This document shows, one piece after another, positions 46,838 through 60,506 of a DNA stretch of 64,000 nucleotides. The notes beneath the pieces are model-generated. The model saw nothing but the letters and a program-made list of their open reading frames with translations. It was not told the origin of the DNA and did no database searches. Source of the DNA: Centropus unirufus (taxonomy: Eukaryota > Chordata > Aves > Cuculiformes > Centropidae); contig VYZI01000120.1 in assembly GCA_013397695.1 (NCBI GenBank), forward strand, positions 186,001-250,000. Reading direction: 5' to 3'. Position numbers and translations under genes: made by a program. The number at the start of each line of letters is the position of its first letter. Position 1 is the stretch's first letter.

Positions 46838-49800
46838 CTGAAACAAAGCACCCATTTCTTCCTGCACGGCGAAGCCCAGTGCCTTCTGCTGAAGATAATT
46901 CATGTGCCTCCCGTTTTTAGCAGCAGGGATGTAAAGGGAGAAGCTTGGAGTTTGTTTAATGAAAACATATCTTATAATGTTTACTGACCGAAGAGTTGTT
47001 CGACAGATGCTCCATCCTTAGCTATGTTTAAATGATTCCCTAAGCAAACAATACAAACTGCGCACTTCATCATGCCCAAGAAAAAAATAAACACAACATG
47101 CAAAATATATGGTCTTGGTATAAAGTCTTATACAAAGAACACTGATTTCTCCTTTGCTTGAATATTTTCTGCACCATGTTTTCTCAGTAATTTATTCTTC
47201 CACTGGCTACAACAAATTAAGCGTCAAAATCTGTTTATCTTATGAATTTTCAAGACTAATAGTGAGTCTCCTATTTCAGCTTAAATAATGTTTTTGGTGA
47301 CACACCTCTTGATGGATTATATAAATAAATCCAGATACAGAGATTTAAAAAGAAAGAAGAAAAATTAGACTTGGCTTTTTTTTCCCCCATTTTTCTCAGT
47401 TTATCAGAGAGGCATGTGAATACTGCAAACAGCTCTGTGTTTTCTATAACTTTGGAGGCTCTGGGGTCCTTTAGAGGGGAAAGCAAAATCACTATGTGAA
47501 ATGCATGATAGAAGAGTAGATTTGTTGCTTTCAGGTCCTTCCTAACACATCCACTTTATGTCCAGCTTCAGACACAGCCTCGAGGCAAGAAGGGATCAGT
47601 GAGGCTGGAAGCTGGCGGGGTGGACCCAGGGAACCACGCACCCATCAATGTTCAGCAGCCCCAACAAGACCTGTGCTCCCACAGCACTGGGTGGGTCACA
47701 TGCAAGTGGTTCCAGTGAAATCAGATGGACTGGATGGAACCAATGAAGCCAGCCCAGACCACAAAGCTGCCTCCCCTTCAGCCTGGACCATCCCATGACT
47801 GAGCCTGACCACCCTTGGACAAGCTAAAACATGGGAATTGGCTCTTCAGGCCAGCCTTGCAAGTCATTCCAGTAGAGGAGCACAGATGCTGCTGTAAAGA
47901 GTGATAAAAATCACTTTTTGCCTTGACCTTTTCAATCTGGAGCTATGTTAGATATACCAGACACCAGATTAAGGAGCAAGACCCAGATTATCTAAGGAAG
48001 GCTCTGACCCATTGTCCACTATGGCCCTTCATCCTATATCAGCCCAAGCTGGGCTCCCCAGGGCTGTCATCAAGGCTGGAATGAGATTCTAGCTACTAAT
48101 CTTTGCATACACTTAATATAAACATTTACCTCTAATTAAATTATTTGCTCACAAGTTGTACAAGGACTAAGCCTTGCAAAGACCTTTCACATCTCTATAG
48201 CCACTGCATGCTAATTCACAAGTGAATTATACCAACTTATTTCTCAAGAGATGTAAAAGGCAGAGGGGAGAAGAGTCAGTTTAGAAACATTCTAACACCT
48301 CTGGCAGAAGCTTCCAATATTTTTCACTGTAAAAGCAGAATTTGGGCTGTTCTCTTGCTTTCTTGAAGCTCAAAAACAAAACAACATTTAATGTAATTCT
48401 CCAAAGCCTGAGAGCCAACTTCCATCTCCTGCCAGAGTTCCTGCTGATTGCCCTGTGCTTGGAACCCACTCAGGACAATAACACGGATTTTTGTTTTGAG
48501 ATTTTTGTAACAGGGTCAATGCCAAGTTCCTGCCTTGCTTTCTCTCCTGGCAGGCTTAAAATTGTCAGCAGTGAGGAGTGCAGGGGCCAGCAGGAGCCTG
48601 TGTGTAATTCATATGTAATTCATATGCAGCACCAGGGCTTCAGCTGGGGAACTTTTGATATTGGCTTTTTAATTCTGTCTCACCGTGTCACTTCCCACCA
48701 AATATATTTAGAGAGAAGTGGAACAAAGGAATGAAACCTTGGGGAGCTGATAGGTCTGATTCATGCTGGTGTTTCTCCAGATTTAGGTAATTCCTCTCAA
48801 ATCTCCATTTCAGAAAGGCAGAGTTAAACAGTAGGAGTAGAACAATTGCTGTGAAAAGGGATGCAGAAACAGTGGCACAGCCTTCCAGGGGAAACGGGAA
48901 AAGGAAGGATACAGGTGGAAAGAGAAGAAAGGAGAGGGTCTCAATTCATCAGTTACAAATTCAAGGAACAGATTAGCAAAATTATGAGGTCCCAGGGATA
49001 AATAAATAAAACTTTGGTTGCTGCTTAGCTCTGCAGTGCCTGCTGGAGGAGCCAAGATGCAGGCAGTGCAGGTCAGGCAGGGCTGCTGGACTTTCCGCAA
49101 GGAGCTCGAGATGGAAGGTGGGATGAGGTGGCTGAACAGGAGAAGAGATGCCCTCGAGGAGGGATCAAAATTGTAGCTATTCGTATAGCTCACGTTTCTC
49201 TGGCTCTTGATGCATACAAACCATTGTGGTGAGGGTGGAGCAGAGATAGAGACTGCAATATATGGACCTTTATGTTTAACAAGCTTTCTGTCTGAAAATT
49301 AAAATGCATCATTAAACAGTGAAGGGGCAGGAAGGATTGCACTGCCACCTTCCCAAGGAATACAAGCACAATAAAAGCCAACTGGTTTTCACATCAAAAG
49401 ACGCAGAGAATTATCAAACTCGAGGCTCCTACTGTACCTGTGGGTATTTCCAAAGCAGCTGAAGAAATATAGCCTGATTTCTCTCTGGAGCCAGGGGAGT
49501 ACTTGTCCTGACTTTGCAGCGGGGATGAAGAAGTTGCGTAGGAAGGTGATTTTTCTGTTTTTCCAAGTGTCTTTGATAAATCACTTCTCTGCTACACTTG
49601 GAGGGCTGTGTATTGACATTCCCAGGTACAACCTGCCCAAGTGGCCACTCTCCAAATGAGCTGCAGGCCCGGTGGGTGTTAGAGAAGGTAATGAAGCTCA
49701 CAGGATCCAGGCCAGCATCTCACAAACCTTATGATAAATGTTTCTGAAAAGGATTAGACAGAGGCTCTGTTAAACACTGCACAAAGCTGACCTGAAGCAG

Positions 49801-52797
49801 GAGCCAGGGCAGCACAGGAGCCATGGGAGGTCTAAGTTTGACACTGGCCAGAGAAAGCCAAAGACAAGTGGGGGAAAACATTTAGCTGTAAAAACACTAA
49901 ACAAAGGAAAAAATCAAGTGTGTTACCTGAACTGACTCTTCAGGAAAGTCTTTGATGTAACCTCTGCAGTAAGGAAGGTCTCTAGTTTCTTGAGAAGTTG
50001 AAGATAAGGAATTTAGCAATAAGCAGTAAACATGAAATAGTGACTTCCTTGGAGTGAAATACATTAACCACAATCCAAATAACAACATGGAAATTAATGT
50101 CAGAGAAGCATGACAGGTTCCACATGATCTTTCGGAGATGCATGCATAAAATGGGTCCTAACAGCTTCACCAAAGTTTATTACTTACTCATCAGCAATAT
50201 GAAGAGAGAGGGAGCATCACTTGCAGCTTCTTCTCACTAAGAAAATTCCAGACTCAAGAGAAAATACCTATAACTGAGAAAAAGAGGATTTACTTCAGTT
50301 TTCTCTGCATCCATATGCGTCGCTCAATCTCATCTCAGTGAATTAAGATGGGTCGCTCAGTCTGGAATCCCTTTGCAGTCTTCTGGAATTAGCTCCATTA
50401 ACTACTCATGGAAATATTCCATTCAGGCAAAGGATTTTGAAAAGATACACACTCTCGGTGTTAAAGTTAGCAGCACATCCGAAGGAATTTATGATCTCCC
50501 CTCCGTTCACCCGGACACCAAAGGCTGCAGCCAGCAGCGGGCTCAGCCTGGTTGTCCCAGCTGGAGTAAGGGCAGTTCATGTTTTATGAGCACTGAAGGA
50601 GACAGGCATTCTCTTTGCCATCTACTGGGAGCCAGACCAGCTAGAGGGAAGCCCAGAAGTCACATGTAGGAGCTGGGATACCACCAGAGAGGCAAGTAAA
50701 ACCCTAGGGAAGGAGCTGGGCAGACCTGGAGTCCAACCTTGCTACTGCAAGGGGCAAGTCAAACACAATTCTGGCCACTCAACACACTTACTGATTCCTG
50801 TGATTTGGTCACAATTGCTACGAATCTTCTTTCCACTGATCCGCAGCTGCTACATAATTTCTTGGAAGTCAGGAGAGATTTTTGTTGAGGAAACAAGCAA
50901 ATACAGGGCTGGTTCATTAGGACTCATGAGCTGGAAAATGCTTTCAAAATGCCCTGAACAGAAATACAAATTCAGGGAAGAAAGACATTGTAAAATTTGT
51001 CTTTTAAGATCACTGTCGATGAATGCATTAGTACAAATGGTATGTTTGCTTGTAAAGGCTGTGAAAGCCATTATTCTGACAGTATTGGCATATTTTCCTC
51101 TGCAAGATGCTACTGTAAGGAAGTATAACACAGTCCCCAAAGTAGGAGCAACCCAGATTATCTTGAATATCAAAATCTACAATGTGCACTGCCTCCAAAG
51201 GAAATAAGGATAACTTGTATTGCGCAACTATGGCCCTATTATCATCATGACTCACTTATTATTTTTACTGCATAGATTTTTCCAGTGTCAGAGCCACAGT
51301 TATCTCTAAATAAGAAGTTTATATTCCCCTTCTTGTAAATGCAACTCAGAACAAAGAAAATTTTGCAAAATATATTTTGCTGGCCATTTGCTGTTGCCTT
51401 CATGTTAGGCTATCCCAGTCAAATCCCTCAGTGTCCTCTTGCACAACAAGTTCAACTCCTTCCACCAAAATTACACGCTGATTTTGTAGACCCCTGTTTT
51501 TCTTTTCACTGTTCCATTAGAGAGCAGAAACAACAACAGAAGGCTTATCTACACAGTGAACCCAAAACATGAGAAAATTGCAACCTCCACACAGATAGTC
51601 CACAAACTGAAAAAAAAAGCTCAGTTATTTGGCTAAGAGGAATATTTACCCCGCTCTAGGGAAAATACTCAGCCACAGATTTTTATCTAATAACTTCTCT
51701 GGTGACCGCTTTATATGGAATTTGTACTCAAAAGGGAAATTGAACTTCAACAATCCTTTCCTACAAAGAACACTGAAAATTTCACTGTCTTCTGTCCGAT
51801 GGATACTTTCATTGCTTGTGGTATAACATTCTTCTAGCATAGAGAAGATCATTCATATTTTGTGTATTTACAGGCATAGGTCCAAACACGTATACAGGTA
51901 CTGCATGTACCACTGAGGTATTGCAGAGAAAAATGCTGAGATTTTTGCATCTTGGGAGAGATTTTAACCAGCTCACAAATGTCACATGGCAGTTAAAATG
52001 GAACCACACTCATGTTTTTATTCAAATAACTACTCTAAAATTACAAAAGATAAGTACCACCTTTCAGCATGAATAAACTTGAATACATACTAAAAATAAT
52101 CCCCTGTTAACTCCTGAAGTTACTGTCTTCTGTAAGGTGTAAATGGATAGAGCCTGCTATTAGATGCTTTACATAACCATATGTCAAAAATCACATATCC
52201 AAAAAGTGAATCTGCAGCATTTGGAGAGGTAGTTTCACAAATTTTTTTGTTAAAAAACCCACAATTTAGGTCTCATAGGTAAGCCAAAGATTTTTGACAC
52301 AATTCATTTTCTTCCATTCTGATTAGATGGCATCAAAATATTGAAGAATGACAAAGAGGTCTGGAACACGGTTTAGGGATTAGGGTATGATGTTCTCACC
52401 CTTACTTGCAACCGTTTTCTCTTAAGAGTGTGAGTAGCCCCGATGAAATCAATGAACTTGACCACAGAGCAAAGAACAACTGCAAATGAGGATGACAAGC
52501 AGCGTCTGAGCCACTATTGATAAATGACTTCCAGTGTAGACAGTGGTTTGAGCTATAACACAGCCCACTCCCCCCTTTTTTTTGGCACATCACACCAGAT
52601 CTTTTAACCCATCCAAATGGCTGCCACGAACTATTTTCCTTGAGGGTCAAGATGACCCTGGATGGTGATAGGAAGGAGTTCCTCACCTACCCCAAACCCT
52701 CCTCCTCTTGAATCTTCTCTCACCCCTTATAGCTGATCCTGGAAAGCCCAGAGCAGCAGGACCAGGAGGGATCTGGTCATCACAATCCTGCAGAATT

Positions 52798-52827
52798 ACC
52801 TCCTGGTCAAGGACCTCCTGGTCAAGG
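52798..52827. repeat. 15-bp tandem duplication
   Basis: ACCTCCTGGTCAAGG is repeated exactly at 52798-52812 and 52813-52827. An isolated slippage event. Confidence 0.88.
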
Positions 52828-53859
52828 CGCTTCACATTATTCCTCGATGAGAACAGCACAGGACGTCACCATTTGGCTTTGCTGCCATGGAGGAGGCTGT
52901 TGCTCCTGCAAGCTCAGAGATGAGTTATTTATTAGGTGTAACTTCCTTCTTACAAATAAAGTTGTCTCCATAACATGTGTGGCAATGGGTAGAAGTACAC
53001 CAGCCATGGTGAGAGGAAAACGTGGTGTGCAGCACCTTGACACTTCAGCAATTGCATGGCGGTTTCTTGAGGAAGGGCAGTGCTGGGTTGGGCTTCGTTC
53101 TTGTAACTTGGAAGACAATCTTCAACCTTGAATCGGGCTATATTTTCAGAAAGGACAGCTGCTAAGGTTCCCCAGAAGAATATTTGAAACTGTGAGTAAT
53201 AAAATATTTATTAACCCAAGTACAGTTGTTTAGAGCCTTTTACTCCTAGAAGATACAGTGCCGACAGCTGCTTTCTGTACGCAAGGATGAGTTCTCTAAA
53301 TCCAAGTAGAGCAATACCATAACCAGGCAAAACGTATTGCAAAATAAAGCTGTATGTACTAATTAAAGACTGATTTTGAGGGCTGTATTGTTAAAGACAT
53401 AGTCTGTGAATACCTTGACCTTCACTCTGCCACTCCTGTAAGAATATTCTTTGATTCCAAAGACACTTATTTTTTAACAATAATAAACAATTATATATGT
53501 AATCGTACAATATTTATACTCCCCCCAAAATATAGATAATTAAAAAAGAAAGCCTAGCCCAAATTGTGACAGCAGAAACAGCTATATGTTGGATTTTCTT
53601 CAGATCTGCCCCATCCCATTTACTGTATTGTGTAGTGCAACTCAACATCCATTGTTAGTAGGAAGTAGGACAGAAATGTCCTAATTTTTCGTTACTAAAA
53701 GATCTCTTCTGTATGTGATTTGACAGGTCTCCTAACTGTAAGCTTACTCTACTCTGATGACTTCACCCCTCTGGAAGTAAAAGTGACTGCCTCATTTGGA
53801 CATAAAGTAGCACACACTGAGAGTGGGAGGATTTTTAAGTCCACAGTTTACCCTTCTGT

Positions 53860-53879
53860 CTTCTGACACACGTCAGAAG
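53860..53879. repeat. 8-bp perfect hairpin
   Basis: CTTCTGAC (53860-53867), loop ACAC, GTCAGAAG (53872-53879). A short exact stem-loop with no T run following on either strand and no known role. Confidence 0.8.
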
Positions 53880-54370
53880 TTTTCCCAACTCCAATGGGAG
53901 CGGAGTTAGAGCAGCACAGGCTTCCTTTTACAGCCAGTCCCTGCAGTCGCATGTTGGTAAATAATTCTTAGCTGTGAAAATTTATGCTGCCAACATCTCA
54001 CCTTTCATCAATAAACAATTTTCAAAACCAAGCCTTTTCTATGTAGTAAGCTTGAATTCAACAAGCAAATTTTAGGCATTTTTTGGAAGAGTCAAAAAAA
54101 TAAGAACATACAGTTAAGGATCTGTATCTTTGGAAACAGCCATTAGCCAAAATTTTCCTACTATCTACTTGCATGTTTTAGCAGAATTTCATGTTTTTAT
54201 GTCTTACATAATATGGACTGGATAATTACGAAATGTCCCATATGTTGTAGGTCATTCCCACGGCTCTTGACGCATAATCTCCTTTCTGCTGTTCTCCATG
54301 AGCAGGCATCCCACCAAGTTTTGATGCACATCATATATTGGATAGAGGAACAGCATTCCTTTCCTAAGAT

Positions 54371-54410
54371 GAAAAAGGAAAGAGGAAGGGGGAGGGGGAA
54401 GAGAGAGAAA
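54371..54410. repeat. 40-nt uninterrupted polypurine run
   Basis: Forty consecutive purines with two G-runs (GGGGG twice) and a GAGAGAGA end. Polypurine tracts of this kind can adopt triplex (H-DNA) or G-rich structures. No gene context explains it. Confidence 0.9.
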
Positions 54411-57400
54411 TGTTTTGAAGTAGCAGAGCAAAACATTTTAATTGAGCTCATAAAAATAAATCAGTCAAAAAAAAAAAAAGAGTATCAAAATCTCTCAAGA
54501 GATGGCAAAATTTCTCCAGTTCTGAATTTGAGAGATGGATGCTGAGGGAGGTCTGGAATCTGGGGCAGAGGCAAGAAATACAAACAGCAACTGCAAGAGG
54601 AGCGCAGGTATTTACATGAGACATGATAAGCAGCACAGTGCCCAACAGAGACCGTTACATGATGGCTCATTTGTGATTGATCCTTCAGATCCCAAGTTGA
54701 GGAATTCCTGAGGCTCTGACTGTCTCGGACTTGGGGGAAGGTAATGAGAGCATTTTGTGAGCAAATTAGGTCATTGCTCAGCAGGAGAGGCTCGTTGTCA
54801 CATTAAAATATGAAGATGCATAGCTTCCAAGAGGGTTTCTTTTTTTTTCCTGCAGTTATTTCCTTTAGCCAAGTTTAATTCCTATTTTAAAGGAAAACAA
54901 GCTGGTCACAATTTATGGGTCACTCCATTGTTCTTGCAACAGCTTTGTGAAAGGGGAAAGTGATTGCCCTGCCTCACTGCAAAAGATGGTGATTGGGGTA
55001 AGAAGCTCAATTGTCTGAACAATATTCTGCAAATGAGTGTAAAAAAAATATATGAGAGAACAAAGCATGAGTCATGCAGAATTACTCAATAAGAAACAGC
55101 AAGTCAAGTTTCATAGGATTTGGTTAATGTGGATATCTCCTGAAGTTCCACTTAGCTGCAGCAGGCGGAAAGGCACACACAGCAATCAAAATCCCCAGCC
55201 TTTTCGAGAGTAATATGTGGAAAATTTCAGGTGACGAATACCAAAACAAAACTCTTGTCATGTCATATTTCTGATATCTCCTGTAAACTCCGCAAAGCGA
55301 GCCCAGAAACTATCTAGAGAGGTCTGAGGAATGTGATGTTTTGCCCGCTACCCCATCAGGAACAAGAGACTAATGACAGGAATGATTGAGGCTAGATTTT
55401 GACACTTGAGAGTACATAGAGTAGGTGTAGAAAAGATTACAGTTATGCACACAGATGGAAGAAGTAGATCACTGGAGGAGAGAAGTATGACAGTATTAAG
55501 ACAGATAAAGTAATTTATTTTATAGGAAACTATTATACAGTTGAGAATCATGAGGCTTTTTTTTCCATCAGAGTGAAAAGGAGAGAATATCTGATTTTAT
55601 TCCACATGATCCACAAGATGTGTCATGTGCTTCTGATGGTGTCAGAGAGAAAGAAAATGGTTTAGAGAGTGGGCGAACATTTGGATTTCTACCTGATTGA
55701 CAACATGCAAGTCAGGGAATTGGCTCAGCATCAATGAGTATCTAATTAATTCTGGCAGCAAATACTGCCAGCACTGCAGGAAAATGGTCATGTAATAGGT
55801 TCCAAATCAATACATCGTCCTATATTTAAAAAGCCACTATTGAATAATTTTACTAACTCCTTCTCCCAGGCTCCACCCCTAAGATGGAACAACTTCGAGG
55901 TTTAGCAGTGGGATTTTGCCAGCATTTCACAGGATCCATTTAACCTAGAGACCAAACATAACAATAGCCAAAATTCTAGCAGTCACCCACTGGGAGCTAC
56001 CCAGATCTCAGAGAGATTTGCCTCCCAAAATCTCACAATATATGGTAATCAGCGCTGAATTATAGGATTTTGTATTGCTTTGCCCCAGTGACACCACACA
56101 CAGATGAGCAAATGGTCTGCGAACACTTCTGATTTTGCATCAATTAAATAAATGCATAAAGCAGGATTGATTACAGTTTTCTAGCATCATAATGGGTTTT
56201 GTTCCTGCACATTGAGGCTAAATCCTGTTTTATAGCCAATCCAGGAGTTTCACATACACTAAAAGACCTAATCTGAAATTCTATTAGGAAAGGATGAAGA
56301 AAAAATAATCTTAAAGCAGAAGAAGCTTGAGGTAGCTCAAAATTATTTCAGAAATTAATTGACTTTGAAGTAATTAGCAATACTATTCAGGCAACAGGTA
56401 AGCAATTATTTCTTTTGTAAAGTAAGGGCTCAAATGTAGGTATGATACTTGTACAAAATATATGGAGTTTTCCCTGCTAATCTTCCATAATGTTATCTGT
56501 AAAACATATCAGACAGTACAGAGACAGACTTGAACAAATCGCTGAAAGAAATCTATGTGCCTAACTCCCTTCATTTCAGTAGTCTACAGATTTTCAGAGG
56601 AACTGAGTCCAGAGATACCAGATGGTTGTTTTTCTCAGATATTTAGGCACCTACACATGCAAATAGGTGCCCAGCATGTCCAAACACTTCACTCTCTAAA
56701 TAACCCTTTAAAATATTGATGCAACATTTTCATCCTACGAGCTCTTTCTAAAATATCAAAGGGAAAAATGATTCTGCGGAAATCTGTCAGTAATTGAAAA
56801 GATGTGTGCCCCTAGGCTACAGAGCTAAAGATCCACAGACATCTGTGATATGTAGTCAAAAGCAATACTAGACAGGGAAAAGTAATAACAGTGGCTCTAG
56901 GAATAAGCTGGCACCAGAAGAGTTAAAATCTCCAATTAAAGCTAGATAAAAACGATGGCCAAATTGCTTTGTATCGTAATCATGCAGTTCTCACTGTGAA
57001 CACAAGGCAACCACGCTCCCGAGGTGCAACAGGCAAACATCCCTGGCCTTCCCTGCCTTCCAGAATTCCCCCAAAATGGATGGTGGCACAAAAATATACT
57101 TGGGACGGCTGATTGTGAGAAATTCGGATGAAGTTTATCCTATCAACATTCAGCAAAGTCTTTAATCTCAAAAAGAGGAGACTGAGGCAGCTCAGAGTGG
57201 AGGAGACCAGAAATATAAACGCTAAACAAAAATACCAAGATTTATCCCCCTCTTTCTATGAACATGGATTTTTGTGTACTCTAACATCAGCAGAGCTCTC
57301 CATTAAACCAAACAGACTATGCTGGGTTTTGTTAAGGAGGAATGTTACTTTGGTTATTAAAAGTACATGGGTTAAGAGGAATATATGATAGGTTTTGTTC

Positions 57401-60400
57401 TAGGGACTTTTTTTTTTTTCTGACACTTCAGCAAATTAATTCACAGCAAAATACAACGGAATAGTGTCCTGAGGAACAATTAGAGTTTTAAAATGCAACA
57501 AAAGTTACAGGGAAGAATCTCTTCACTCTAATGTGTAGCTTTGTCTCCGAGGAAATTAACAAAATTTTACTACTTTGATCTTCTAAAGAATGAGTTTCCA
57601 ATCTTCATTAGTCATTTTGCTTAGTTTTAAATGCAGACACCATGAGGGATAAAAAAAATGCAGCATATTAAAAGGGTCAGTCATTTCTGTATTTGTTAAA
57701 ATTGCCCGATTGAAGTTCAGTTAAGATTTTATAGCAGACAATCTGTTATAATCAATAAGCATTCATAATTAATGACTGGCCTCATATAGCCTTTGAGAAG
57801 GTTCACAACCTCTTTAAGATCTCAATGTAATGATTTCTCTTTATGATCACAAATTTTTTTGCTACTTAAACATTTAGGAATGGGTTAAATGACAGCAGGA
57901 GTTAGATAACCCCACTAATAACCACAGTTAAAAGTTAGCTTGCTGTTCTCAGAGATTGTACTAACTCCACTGATTATAAAGCATGAATTTTAATAACAAT
58001 ACCATGCTCTATTTCTCACCAGCATAGGTTCAGAACTAATTAAAATACAATGGGAATGTATTTGCCTCTATCCAGGCAAGGAACACGACAGTAACATCAT
58101 CTTGCATTGTCTCAAAAAGAATCAGCACTTGGTAACACTGCTTTCCTCCACAAAAGTTAAAGTCAAGGAAAATTTTATTTTACTGGGGCGAAGGGGCATT
58201 AGCTGCAAATATTTCAAGGGGCTGAGATTTGAGGCGTATCTGTTTGCTATGTCTTTCATGCAGTTTTCCTTTTATAAGCTGTTATAAATGTTTAAAAGAT
58301 AATATTGTTATCCGAATTGATACTGGTTTTCAAGCTTTTCAAATTTATTTCCCTGAACTCATAGCAATGAAATTAGGACCAATTTGTTTGCTCCGTGCAA
58401 GAGCAGATGTTCTAGAAGCAATAAGATTTGAGATTATTAAAAATAACCCTTGTCAGATGCTGGTAGGTTTTCTTTCTTAGTGTATTCAAGAAGCATAAGT
58501 TTCTGATCATCTTCGCTGAGGGTATTTTACAGCTTCCCTGGATGGTGGCCAGGGAGAACCAGGGTGCTGCATACTCAGAGATGAGCCACCACCCTATGAT
58601 GGAGCATCTCTCCAAGGCACCCCAAAGACAGGGCTGTTCCAGCGTGGTGCAGTCCCACCCCATTTGGCAACCAGGGGCAGCTGCCTTGCCTTATCTAATA
58701 ACAGCTACAGTCGTAGGCAAAGAGACCCAATGACACCAAGCCACCAGAGTTAGTGGAGAGGGTTAAGCCATGCTAACAGGAGAACCAAGATGAGTAAGAG
58801 TGGTTTCCATTGCCCGTTGGGCTTGCAACCCATAGATTTCTTTTTTCCCATCTCTGCCTGGCAGCTGGGCTTCCCTCATTCTCCTGGCTCGTACAGACAC
58901 ACAAATAACCTAAAGCAAACCTTGCTTCCATAAAGGCTTGACCAGCAACCTCCCATAGAAATAAGAGGAGGGTGCTGCTTGGGTTATGGGGAGCCTTAGA
59001 AGTCTGGAACATGAGAAAAATGAACTGATTTCATCTGATTCAAGGCTGGGTCTGCACCAGGCAGGGGCACCGCATAGTCACTTATATAATTAAATGGAGC
59101 CTAAATATAGACCACTAATAACACATATCAAATCCTTCTCAAGGATTCAGACTCTGCCACAGAAGGAAAAAGACTCAGAAAACTGGCATATGGGTCTGTG
59201 AGCCTTTTGCCTTGCTTTTTTTGGCTTTATATCTTCGGTGGACAGTGCAAGTCTTCCAGATCAGCTGTAGGAATTGAAACTACATTACCACTTTCTTATA
59301 TGCCTCCAGGTGGTTTTGGAGAGCAGAAAATAGGGAAAAGGATGTTTTCCTTAAAGAGGGATTTAATAAAAAATGAAATGGAAACAGGTCTTTTTGCTCT
59401 CCTGCCCTAGAGATAACTAACTTCCATTTGGAAGACAAGATTCAGGTGATAGAAACCTTGGCTCTGCTGAGAACTGACCATGCCCTGTCATGGACAGTCC
59501 TCTTGCTTCCAGAATTCCTTTGTTTTACAGAGGTTTCTGTGTTAACATAGATAAAAATTTTGAGTTAAAAACAATGAGCAACATGATTTGTTGAGTCAGG
59601 CTGTTATGAATGACAAATTAGAAAACTGAGGGGTTTTTTTTATTAAGCAGCACAGAAACAATTAAACTACCCAATTCCCTGCCCTGCTGAGGAACACTGT
59701 GTTCAAATTTTCCTTTAATTCTCTTGCAGTCATAGATGGAAATAGGCTTTAAAGTGATAGCCAGTCACACTGAGAGCCTGATAATTAACAAAAGAAAGTT
59801 TATCTAAAACTCTGCAGTTTATGCCCAGTCTGAGAAGGGTGATGTGGTGCTCTCTGATCTCCTGTTCCTATCCCCAAGGGGCAGCCACATACCTACAAGT
59901 CACCCCGCTTTGTATGATCATCGTTCCTCTGAGTTAACACTGCAAGGAAGCTGAGCTCACGCTGAGACTGATAATACACAACCAACTGTGAGCAACACAT
60001 TTGCTTTATTAACTCACAGATGCAGGGAGGCACGTGTGCATCAAACCCGACGGCTGCTCGGGGGCAAGGATTGCCCAGCTGGGGCAAAGGTGCTGTGTTA
60101 GAGCAATGGGCTGAAGGTTTAACTTCCCAGAGAGTGTCAACATCCATTATGATTTTAGCTCCCTCTTCCACCCTGACTGGATGATTCTTCAGTCTTTTTT
60201 TACTGCATCAGAGCACCATGCCATCTTCAATAATGAATCCCGCAGACACCTGCAGTGTAAGAAAGGATTATCAAGCCTGTTTTCCAAACCAGGAAGGGGG
60301 TTGCAAAACAGGCTCCCTGTTGCACAGAGCCTGATGAGTGATATCCAGGCTTGGCAGGCACGCAGCAGCCCCCTCGTCTGTAAAAGAAACTTCCATATGT

Positions 60401-60486
60401 ATGTCTAGGGGATCACCTGAGTTTAATAACTCACCCTCGTTACTTTGTGTTTACGCCTCTCAAAATTTATAATCAATATGGACCTT

Positions 60487-60506
60487 AAAAAAAAAAAAAA
60501 AAAAAA
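60487..60506. repeat. A(20) homopolymer
   Basis: An uninterrupted A run followed by GGAAAAATC. No retroposon body was recognised upstream. Confidence 0.9.

Noticed and set aside
50800..51207. A 135-codon plus frame overlapping a 107-codon minus frame
   Set aside because: Mutual overlap on both strands and no family signature; typical of non-coding A/T-rich DNA.
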